The notes beneath the pieces were generated by a model that did not search any database, was not told the DNA's origin, and saw only the letters and a program-made list of their open reading frames with translations. Shown one piece after another: positions 1 through 6,746 of a stretch of DNA of 64,000 nucleotides (its first letter is position 1; every line of letters starts with the position of its first letter). The DNA is from Mesorhizobium sp. LSJC280B00 (GTDB lineage Bacteria > Pseudomonadota > Alphaproteobacteria > Rhizobiales > Rhizobiaceae): the NCBI RefSeq assembly GCF_000502835.1, contig NZ_AYVL01000004.1:99799-163798 (forward strand), given 5' to 3'. The position numbers were made by a program, and so were the translations under genes.

Positions 1-925
1 CCCAGCTGACGACGCCGACCTGCACCGGACCATCGGCGCCGGTCATGAACAGCGGCCCGCCGCTGTCGCCATTGCAGGCGTCGCGCTCGCCGCTGGCGGT
101 GCCGGCGCAGATCATGTTGCCGGTAAGCGGATCGGCCATATCGGCTGCAATCGCGTTGGCGGCCGCCTCGATGCCCCTTTCCGAATAACGCATGCGGCGG
201 GCGAGCTCGCCGAGCGCTGCCTTCAAATCATGCGCATAAATCGCCTTGATGCCGCTGTTGCAGGTTGCGTTCGGCTGGAGGTTCAGGTCGGCGACCATCA
301 GCGCGGTGGGAAACGTTCCGTCCTGCATCTTGCCCCAACCGGTGACCGTCGTCTTGCCGGCGTCCGGTGTCGGCTCACGGGCAATTTTGATGGTCGGGGC
401 ATCGGCCGGCGCGGCCAGCCGGATCAAGCCGAGATCGTTGTCCAGCGTCTGCTCGCTATAGCCCTCGTTGACGATGATCTCCACCGCCTTGTAGCGCTTG
501 CCCTCGCTCAGATCGGTGGCGCCGGTGAGCACGGTGACCACATCAGGCGAAATCGGCCCGCCGTCGTCATTGAGGCAGTGCGCCGCCGTCAGCACCCATT
601 GCGGCGCGATCAGGCTGCCGCCGCAGAACTGCGCATTCGCCTGCGAGGCCGGGCTTTTGTCCAGTCTGTTGGTGGTCAGCAATGCCACCTGGAACGGGTA
701 AGCGCCCTTCTCGGCCTCTTTGCCGCCGTAGACGCGATCGGCGCCGTCGGGATTCTCCACCCTGGCCTTTGCCCTGGCCTCGGCCACGCGTTTCATCGGC
801 GAGATCGCCGCCTCCGGCCGGGCGGCGGCGTCCGTGGCATGAACGGAATTGACGGCCGGCACGGCCGCCGCGATGCCGAGCAGCGCGGCGGGGGCAATCG
901 GTCTGAACCTATGGATGATCTTCAC
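1..925 (-). CDS. Trypsin-like (S1) serine protease, exported, C-terminus outside the window
   Basis: Secreted chymotrypsin-fold protease, visible for 308 residues and cut by the left edge of the window. The predicted start is GTG at 925, preceded by AGGGGG. An Ala/Pro-rich N-terminus of about 30 residues looks like a signal peptide. The catalytic triad is complete: His116 in LTAAHC, Asp164 in DNDLGLIRL and Ser288 in CNGDSGGPLF. The mature domain starts near RVYGGKEAEKGAYPFQVAL, the usual S1 activation site context, so it is probably made as a zymogen with a short propeptide. It is divergent from a second serine protease at 1317, with 391 bp between them. The substrate cannot be told from the sequence. 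Family assignment is sure; the exact start is less so because GTG is inferred. Confidence 0.85.
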   Translation of the reverse strand, partial: MKIIHRFRPIAPAALLGIAAAVPAVNSVHATDAAARPEAAISPMKRVAEARAKARVENPDGADRVYGGKEAEKGAYPFQVALLTTNRLDKSPASQANAQFCGGSLIAPQWVLTAAHCLNDDGGPISPDVVTVLTGATDLSEGKRYKAVEIIVNEGYSEQTLDNDLGLIRLAAPADAPTIKIAREPTPDAGKTTVTGWGKMQDGTFPTALMVADLNLQPNATCNSGIKAIYAHDLKAALGELARRMRYSERGIEAAANAIAADMADPLTGNMICAGTASGERDACNGDSGGPLFMTGADGPVQVGVVSW

Positions 926-1091
926 CTCGAACCCCCTGAGACGATGTTCCCGACAGGTCAGTCGCCGACGCATGATCCATTGAAATGGAACCGGCCGGTG
1001 AGATCATGCTCCACGGCGAAGCACGATCCGTCACAAAGCCGAGCACCATTTCTGCTAGTCGTGCTGTCGAGCCAAACCCGCCCAAAATCCT

Positions 1092-1110
1092 ATAGCCCTC
1101 CACGGGCTAT
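1092..1110. promoter_or_regulatory. Inverted repeat in the divergent protease promoter region
   Basis: A perfect 7-bp inverted repeat (ATAGCCC, 5-bp spacer, GGGCTAT) in the 391-bp gap (926-1316) between two divergently transcribed exported proteases. Its position suits an operator or a 5' leader hairpin serving one or both genes. No T-run follows, so it is not a convincing terminator. The rest of the gap shows no further gene or RNA that I can recognise. Function is inferred from position only. Confidence 0.35.
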
Positions 1111-1316
1111 GTGGAAGCAATTTGTCGTTGCCAATGTTGGATTATTTTAGGCAGTATACCGTTGCAGGCTTTTTTGGCGGGGACCTAAACTGGCTGCACT
1201 GAATAATGGCCCGGTAAAGACACCGGTAACTAATTTCATTTTTCTGCGCCACCACGATCTCGACAATATTTCTGTATCTTGATCCAGTCCTTGCTGACTT
1301 TTGGGAGAGTCTCACC

Positions 1317-2399
1317 ATGACAAAACTGACACAGTGCATTATTGCGTCCGCGTTGCTTTCCACCGCAATGTGGGCGGTTCCTGCCTTGGCTGCCGAGCCA
1401 GGTTCCGCCAATGCCGGCAACGGCGAAAGCATGCGGGATGTGACATCGGGCGATTACAAGCCTGGCCGGGCGAAACCGATCGCCCCGCCGAAACTGACCG
1501 AGGACGAGGCCAACCGCGCCGCGCCGCTCACCGACGAAGCAACGGCCGTCAAATCCTATGGCATCGTCGGCCGCTCCGCCGATGGCAAGGACATCAAGAT
1601 CGATCCGAACGAGACGCTGAAGGACCTTGTCATCAAGGAAATGAACGCGCCCGCCGAGGGACAGAAGTCCGAGAATTCCGGGCTGAGCGGAGGCGAAGAG
1701 GCCGGCCGCCAGGTGTTCGGGACGGACGACCGCGAGCAGATCAAGAATACCAAAACCTACCCGTTCACGGCGATCGGCTATCTCGAAGGCAAATCGAAGA
1801 GCGGCAGCTATGGCAGCTGCTCGGCGACGCTGATCGGCCCGCGCACGGTGCTCACCGCGGCGCACTGCCTCTACAGCCACGAAGACAAGGCCTGGCTGGA
1901 CGATATCCTGTTCGTCCCGGCTCTCAATGGCAAGACCGCCGACGACGCACCGTTCGGCGCCTTCACCTATGAAAGCGCCTATATCGTCCAGGGCTTCATC
2001 GACAATTACCAGGGCTTTTACGGCTCGGTCGTGCCGTGGGATCTCGGCATCGTCACCCTGAAACAGGATGTCGGCACCAATCTCGGCTGGCTGGGCTATG
2101 CCAATTATGTGGATCTCGGCGACTTCACCGCCAACATCGTCGGCTATCCCGGCGACAAGCCGATGGGCACGATGTGGAAGGCGACCTGCGAAGTGCTCGC
2201 CGAACACATCGCCACGGAGTATTTCCAGTACGACTGCGACACGTATCCAGGATCGAGCGGCAGCTCGGTCTATGCCTATGACAATGGCTCCAAGCAGCGC
2301 GTCATCACCGGCGTGAACGTGGCCGAGAGCCCGGATGCCAATACCGCCGTGCGCCTGAACGCCATCAACGTCCAGTGGATCAACAGCCTGTACAAATAG
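1317..2399 (+). CDS. V8-like (glutamyl endopeptidase-type) serine protease, exported
   Basis: 360 aa exported protease of the S1B/V8-like group. Residues 1-25 form a clear Sec signal peptide ending near ALA-AEP. Residues 26-140 are a charged, low-complexity pro-region, and the protease domain fills the C-terminal half. The triad is His183 (LTAAHCLYS), Asp242 (PWDLGIVTL) and Ser314 (DTYPGSSGSSV); the GSSGSS serine loop is the form seen in V8-like enzymes. The start is ATG 1317, preceded by GGGAGAG. The gene is followed by a terminator-like hairpin at 2438-2477 and faces the DUF4760-like membrane gene. The long pro-region suggests a zymogen processed after export. Family call is strong; the actual cleavage specificity is unknown. 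Confidence 0.85.
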   Translation: MTKLTQCIIASALLSTAMWAVPALAAEPGSANAGNGESMRDVTSGDYKPGRAKPIAPPKLTEDEANRAAPLTDEATAVKSYGIVGRSADGKDIKIDPNETLKDLVIKEMNAPAEGQKSENSGLSGGEEAGRQVFGTDDREQIKNTKTYPFTAIGYLEGKSKSGSYGSCSATLIGPRTVLTAAHCLYSHEDKAWLDDILFVPALNGKTADDAPFGAFTYESAYIVQGFIDNYQGFYGSVVPWDLGIVTLKQDVGTNLGWLGYANYVDLGDFTANIVGYPGDKPMGTMWKATCEVLAEHIATEYFQYDCDTYPGSSGSSVYAYDNGSKQRVITGVNVAESPDANTAVRLNAINVQWINSLYK

Positions 2400-2437
2400 G
2401 CTTGCAGAATTTCGGCCGCGATCGTCGCGGAAAACCT

Positions 2438-2477
2438 GCCGGCGGCGGAGCATTTCCGTCGCCGGCTTCGCATTTTT
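2438..2477 (+). terminator. Probable intrinsic terminator of the V8-like protease gene
   Basis: A 10-bp stem with one mismatch (2438-2447 with 2457-2466) and a 9-nt loop, followed a few bases later by a five-T run. It lies 38 bp after the protease stop codon and before the convergent gene ending at 2484. Confidence 0.6.
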
Positions 2478-2483
2478 CGGGGA

Positions 2484-3188
2484 TTATCTGGACTGGGCCG
2501 AGGGTGGCGCCTGGCGGACATAGTTCTCGATCGGCTGGGCGAAAGTCGGTGAACCGGCCTTGCGCTCCTTGTCGATATAGCCGGCAAAATAGCTCCAGAA
2601 CGAAGCGGCATAGTCGCGGAAATAGGAGTCGGCGACCTCACGCGAGCACAGCCTGCCTTCGACGCAGAAGGAAAGGCGGTTGAGGAAATAGACGATGCGG
2701 TCGAAATTGTCGCTGAACTCGGCAAGCGGCATGTCGCCGCCGGTTGCGCTCATCGCTTCGATGCCGATGCGCTGTCTGAACACCTGTTCCTCGGTCGGCG
2801 TCGGATTGGCACTGAGCAGATTGCTGTATTTGGCGTTGAGCGCCGCCAGGCGTTGCTTGAGGGCCCGTTGCGCCTGCTGGTAATCCTTGCTTTCCCAGAG
2901 CTCGACCAGCGACATCGTTTGCTCGACGCGCTTCTGCTCCTGGTTCGCCAGGAACTGGTAGACCGAAAAGATCAAGGTGAAGATGATCGCCAGGCGCACC
3001 AGCAATCCGGACCAGGCATAGACGAGCATGCGCCAGTCGCGATCGGTGAATGGGTTCGCCTCCTTCTTGACCTCGTGATTGCTCACCCACGGCAGGCCTT
3101 CGACGGTTTCCGGCAGCGACACCGGCTTCTTTTGCGGTACCGGCGCCGTCACTGCCTGCTGCGTTGCGTTGCCCCCCGCTTTCGTCAT
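2484..3188 (-). CDS. DUF4760-like single-pass membrane protein
   Basis: 234 aa protein of unknown function. About 60 N-terminal cytoplasmic residues precede one transmembrane segment (RLAIIFTLIFSVYQFLA, about residues 63-80), followed by an alpha-helical domain. The pattern (LVELWESKDY, an Arg/Gln-rich helix, then FDRIVYFLNRLSFCVEGRLC and SYFAGYIDKERK) resembles DUF4760 proteins, which are membrane-anchored helical proteins without a known activity. I chose the ATG at 3188 because it overlaps the stop of the preceding secreted-protein gene by 4 bp (ATGA), a sign of translational coupling; a longer frame runs upstream. It is the last gene of the caspase operon (5869 to 2484). It could be a membrane partner of the exported caspase, but that is inference from position. 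Confidence 0.75.
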   Translation of the reverse strand: MTKAGGNATQQAVTAPVPQKKPVSLPETVEGLPWVSNHEVKKEANPFTDRDWRMLVYAWSGLLVRLAIIFTLIFSVYQFLANQEQKRVEQTMSLVELWESKDYQQAQRALKQRLAALNAKYSNLLSANPTPTEEQVFRQRIGIEAMSATGGDMPLAEFSDNFDRIVYFLNRLSFCVEGRLCSREVADSYFRDYAASFWSYFAGYIDKERKAGSPTFAQPIENYVRQAPPSAQSR

Positions 3189-3577
3189 CCGCAGCTGTCC
3201 AGTTCTATGGTGGCGGACGGGTCGAGCACGATGCCCGGCGCCTCCAGCTTCTTCTTCAGGCAATCCAGCTGCGCCCGCGAAACGATGAACTGCACGTCAG
3301 GCGCCACCTGCGCCTTGCCCGGCGACGGCAACGGCTCGACCACGCCGCGTGAGGTGCAACTGCTGAGATCGACGACGACGGCGGCGTTGCCGGTTTTGGC
3401 GATCTGGTCGTACTGGTCGAGAAAGCAACTCGCCAGTTCGGAATTGATGACGACCTCCTTGGCGCAGAGGCCGCAAGCCTCGTCCGCCGAAGCATTCGCG
3501 GCCAGCAACAGCCCGGCGACAAGGCCGGCGGTTGTTGCGCGCCACGAAAATACGATTCTGTTCACGAACGCCCTCAT
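3185..3577 (-). CDS. Small secreted protein of unknown function
   Basis: 130 aa. Residues 1-31 form a Sec signal peptide (FSWRATTAGLVAGLLLAA, cleavage near ASA-DEA). The mature part is about 100 residues with six cysteines (CGLC, ASCFLD, LSSCTS, LDCLKK and a Cys two residues from the C-terminus), an even number that suggests disulfides in the periplasm. I do not recognise the family. It lies 90 bp downstream of the caspase-like gene and overlaps the membrane-protein gene by 4 bp, so the three are probably cotranscribed. It could be an inhibitor, chaperone or substrate of the caspase, but nothing in the sequence decides between these. Confidence 0.7.
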   Translation of the reverse strand: MRAFVNRIVFSWRATTAGLVAGLLLAANASADEACGLCAKEVVINSELASCFLDQYDQIAKTGNAAVVVDLSSCTSRGVVEPLPSPGKAQVAPDVQFIVSRAQLDCLKKKLEAPGIVLDPSATIELDSCG

Positions 3578-3667
3578 CCGTTCCGTTCGGCCGCCGACAG
3601 CGGCGGTCGAAGAATGTTCATTATCAGCCGATTAGGCAAGAGGCCCGGCCGGGCACCTGACCCCGCC

Positions 3668-5869
3668 TCAGGCGCGCGGCACCGTCTCCATCGGGAAGAT
3701 CATCACAGCGCCCTTCGATCCCTTGTCGTCGGTGAGCCGCATGGCCGAACGCGTCGCCGGCGCCATGCCGATATCGGCCAGCATATCGGAGAAGCTTGGC
3801 TGTCCAAGTCCGCGCGTTACAGAGATAACCCCCTCTTGCGCCAGGAAACTCAGATCCTGCTTCTCGCTCTGCGGCGGCGCCTCGGTCAGGACGGCGATCA
3901 TCCGCTCCATGCCGAAGCTGGTGTCGGTGAATTTGAACAGGCCTTCCTCGAGCACGGCGCCTTCGGTCAGGCGCTCGGCAAGAAAATGCTGGATGGAATA
4001 GTCGGAGCCGACATAGAGCACGTTGATGTCGACCAGGTTGGTCGAACCATTCCTGGCCAGCACGTGGACCTGATCGTCGGGCGAAACACGCGGCACCGTC
4101 GACGGTTCGATCGGCTGCAGCGTGTCGCTGTCAAAACGCTTGATCCCGAACTCGACGCTGACCTCTTCCGGCCGATAATCGGAAGCGGCGGCCAGCCTCG
4201 ACAGTCCGATGGCGCGGAAGATTTTCGTCAGATTCCCTGCGGCGGCCTCGATCAACTTTTCGCGGCCGTCCGGATGAATGACGATCAACGGCGGCTTGCT
4301 GCCGCCCTTGAGCGTCATGTCGCCCGAAGCCGGCAGGAACCACAGCGCCGGCGCGTCGGTGGCATCTTCTGCGGCGCCGGCAATGGCGTTCTCGCGCAGC
4401 ACTGCGAGACGCAGATCTGCGCTCTTGCCCGGCTCGACCAGCGCGATGTGGAATCCTGAGCTCTCCCTGGCCGCCAGTTCGTCGAGAACCGAGTTCGCCA
4501 GCGCGGCCTCTTTCTCGAGGCCTTTGGCCGCTGCCGGCCGCGCGACCACGAGCTTGTAGTCGACGGCGAGCTCGGCCAGCCGCGCATAGGCATTGGCGGG
4601 GATGTCGGCCAGCTTGAGCGCCGGCTTGCCGCCGAACTCGACCGGCTTGACCCGGCTTTCCAGGTTTTTCGCCGACTGAACCTGGAGATAGCCAAGCGCC
4701 TCGGACAGCGGCGACAGCGCCGACGGCAATATTGCGAGCCTGCTGCCGGGGGTGAGGCGATGCAGCAACCCGGCGCCGATCGTGGCTTTGTCGTTCTCGA
4801 TGACGATCGGCCATTGCATGACCGCCTCGGTCTTGTCGGTGCCGAAGACGCGTGCGTCGAGTTCCCCTTCGAACAGCGGCGTCGGCCGGGTGCGGCCGTC
4901 CGCCGAATATTGCTGCAGCACGGCCTGGCCGAGCTGGCGGTAGGTGATGTTGGGATTCTCGGCCAGTTTCGACAGGATGGTGAAGGTGAACAGCCCGAAA
5001 CGCGGCGCATCGGCCGTGCCCTTGGGCAGGGGCATCTCGGGCGTCGTCTCCACCGTCTGCGCCGCGTAGAAGGCGACCAATTTGCCCTTGGTGGTCGGCT
5101 CGGCGCCGGTCGGCGTCAGCTTGAAGGCCGGCTTGCGCTGCCCGTCCTCGTCAACGCCGCGCGGCGCGGCCGACGCAATCTCGTCATAGGCTCTCACCGC
5201 AGCCGCCCTGGCAGCGTCGTCGCCGCCAACCAGATCGGCGAACTCGACCTTGCGTTCCAACTCGTCGTCGACCTCGGCGGCGCGCGTCGCCGTGCCGGAA
5301 TGGCAGCAGTCGAACACGGCCCAGATAAAGGCGCCCTTGTCGCGAATAGCGTCGAGCGCGGTGCCGATCTCGTTGTCGACCAGCGCATTGGGCACGCCCT
5401 TTTCGCGGTTCACCCATTTGTCGATGTCGGACGGCAAGAAAATCTCGTCGAGGCCGTCCGTCTCGTCGCCCTTGTTCGCTGCCGGCTGCTGCGCGCCGTG
5501 ACCGGACAAATGCAGGTAGACGAAATCGTCGCGCTGGACCTTGGCGGCAAGATCGGCCAACGCCGCCTTGATCGCCGCATGTGTCGGCGGTCCGTTGGCG
5601 CCTTCGACATCCTTGGCGAGCAGCGTGACGTTCTCGGCTGAAAACTTCACCGGCGCGGGCGTGTACTTCAGCAGGTAATCGCGCACCAGGCCGGCATCGT
5701 TTTTCGGTCCGATCAGCCAGTTTTTCTTCGGCAGGTTCGGGTAATCGGTGCAGGCAACAAGCAGCGCATGGTAGGTGCGCGCCGCTGCGAATGCCCGAAA
5801 CGGCACCAGGCCGGCAGCGGCCAGCGCGGACGTGCCGGCAAGCAGCGTCCGCCGCGTCACTTTGATCAT
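3668..5869 (-). CDS. Tat-exported caspase-like (C14) protease
   Basis: 733 aa. The start is ATG 5869, with GGGGAAGC seven bases upstream; the frame stays open further upstream without a better start. The N-terminus carries a twin-arginine signal (VTRRTLLAG followed by an Ala-rich segment to about residue 30), so the protein should be exported folded to the periplasm. The peptidase C14 domain spans about residues 32-380, with catalytic His124 in HLSGHG and Cys189 in FDCCHSG. The C-terminal 120 residues (PDDQVHVLARNGS, then GMERMIAVLTEAPP) resemble DUF4384-type beta domains found on bacterial caspase-like proteins. Such proteases usually cleave after Arg or Lys. It heads a probable operon with a secreted Cys-containing protein and a membrane protein, next to two exported serine proteases. 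Family call is strong; role unknown. Confidence 0.85.
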   Translation of the reverse strand: MIKVTRRTLLAGTSALAAAGLVPFRAFAAARTYHALLVACTDYPNLPKKNWLIGPKNDAGLVRDYLLKYTPAPVKFSAENVTLLAKDVEGANGPPTHAAIKAALADLAAKVQRDDFVYLHLSGHGAQQPAANKGDETDGLDEIFLPSDIDKWVNREKGVPNALVDNEIGTALDAIRDKGAFIWAVFDCCHSGTATRAAEVDDELERKVEFADLVGGDDAARAAAVRAYDEIASAAPRGVDEDGQRKPAFKLTPTGAEPTTKGKLVAFYAAQTVETTPEMPLPKGTADAPRFGLFTFTILSKLAENPNITYRQLGQAVLQQYSADGRTRPTPLFEGELDARVFGTDKTEAVMQWPIVIENDKATIGAGLLHRLTPGSRLAILPSALSPLSEALGYLQVQSAKNLESRVKPVEFGGKPALKLADIPANAYARLAELAVDYKLVVARPAAAKGLEKEAALANSVLDELAARESSGFHIALVEPGKSADLRLAVLRENAIAGAAEDATDAPALWFLPASGDMTLKGGSKPPLIVIHPDGREKLIEAAAGNLTKIFRAIGLSRLAAASDYRPEEVSVEFGIKRFDSDTLQPIEPSTVPRVSPDDQVHVLARNGSTNLVDINVLYVGSDYSIQHFLAERLTEGAVLEEGLFKFTDTSFGMERMIAVLTEAPPQSEKQDLSFLAQEGVISVTRGLGQPSFSDMLADIGMAPATRSAMRLTDDKGSKGAVMIFPMETVPRA

Positions 5870-5904
5870 GATTGCTTCCCCAAGCCCGATCGAATTTCCA
5901 AGCA

Positions 5905-5919
5905 CGGCCAGCCTGGCCG
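5905..5919. promoter_or_regulatory. 15-bp palindrome between the caspase operon and zur
   Basis: A perfect CGGCCAG-C-CTGGCCG palindrome lies in the 211-bp divergent gap, 36 bp upstream of the caspase-like start. It could be an operator. It does not resemble the AT-rich Zur boxes known from proteobacteria. Function is inferred from position only. Confidence 0.3.
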
Positions 5920-6080
5920 AGGATTTTGTCAGTATTTTGAATATGGCGCCGCCGGCCAGCCGACCACCGGCTGCGAATAGAAACAGTAGCAAAAATGGCA
6001 GTTCGTCGCTATCTCAGTGGAAGAGGTCCGACTGCTTGCGAAATGGCAGCGATAGGCACGGAGCGGCTTGGAACAGGATC

Positions 6081-6485
6081 ATGGCGGCAAGGGATGTACT
6101 GACGAAGAACCAGCTTTGCGTTCTCGAGAAGCTCGAGGCCGCCAGCGGCCCGCTCAGCGCCTATACGTTGCTCGACCAACTGCGCGAGCGCGGTTTTCGC
6201 GCGCCGCTGCAGGTCTACCGGGCGCTCGACACGCTGGTGAAATCCGGCTTCGTGCACAGGCTCGAAAGCCTCAATTCCTTCGTCGCCTGTGCCGAGCCGC
6301 ACGACCATAGCCATTCGATGACGGCGTTTGCCATCTGTGACACCTGCGGCCAGGTGACCGAGTTCTCCGACCACGATGTCGGACACCGGCTCGACGAATG
6401 GGTACGCTCGACCGGCTTCGCCGCCAAGAAGGCGGTGATCGAATTCCGCGGGACTTGTGCGAAGTGTTTGGCCGAGGCGGCTTGA
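6081..6485 (+). CDS. zur: Fur-family regulator, Zur-like
   Basis: 134 aa transcriptional regulator of the Fur superfamily. It has an N-terminal winged helix (residues about 8-75, with APLQVYRALDTLVKSGFVHR as the recognition segment), a His-rich metal site (EPHDHSHS), a structural CDTCG motif and a C-terminal CAKC, which together form the four-Cys zinc site. The extended C-terminal CxxC and the short N-terminus fit Zur, the zinc-uptake repressor, better than Fur/Mur or PerR. I chose ATG 6081 because of the AGGA upstream and because the domain starts there; the frame is open further upstream over the divergent promoter region. No znuABC lies beside it here. Metal specificity is inferred. Confidence 0.7.
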   Translation: MAARDVLTKNQLCVLEKLEAASGPLSAYTLLDQLRERGFRAPLQVYRALDTLVKSGFVHRLESLNSFVACAEPHDHSHSMTAFAICDTCGQVTEFSDHDVGHRLDEWVRSTGFAAKKAVIEFRGTCAKCLAEAA

Positions 6486-6534
6486 AGGCCTGTTAGGCCG
6501 CGACATAGCGGTGGCGACCCTTTTGATGTCGGCG

Positions 6535-6703
6535 GGACAGCGCCCCCCTCTGTCCTGCCGGACATCTCCCCCACACGGGGGGAGATCGGCCATTATCCCG
6601 GTTTTCGCCGATCTCCAACGGTGCAAGATGGTATGCAGCGCCGAAGCTGCCAATCTCCCCCCTCGTGGGGGAGATGTCCGGCAGGACAGAGGGGGGCGCG
6701 AAA
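6535..6703. repeat. Palindromic intergenic repeat element (Mesorhizobium type)
   Basis: The gap between the convergent zur and polA genes (6486-6746) is mostly filled by a mosaic palindrome. The outer arm at 6540-6573 (GCGCCCCCCTCTGTCCTGCC, then GGACATCTCCCCC) is repeated in inverted orientation at 6664-6699. Inner hairpins of runs of C and G (around 6564-6586 and 6653-6675) lie inside each arm, and a further pair (GGAGATCGGC at 6581, GCCGATCTCC at 6607) joins the halves. Elements of this look are scattered through Mesorhizobium genomes. It could form a long cruciform or RNA hairpin and may end transcription from both sides. Confidence 0.75.
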
Positions 6704-6746
6704 GATCGCTACAGATCGCAATTGGTCGGCCGCGGACGTCCGCACG

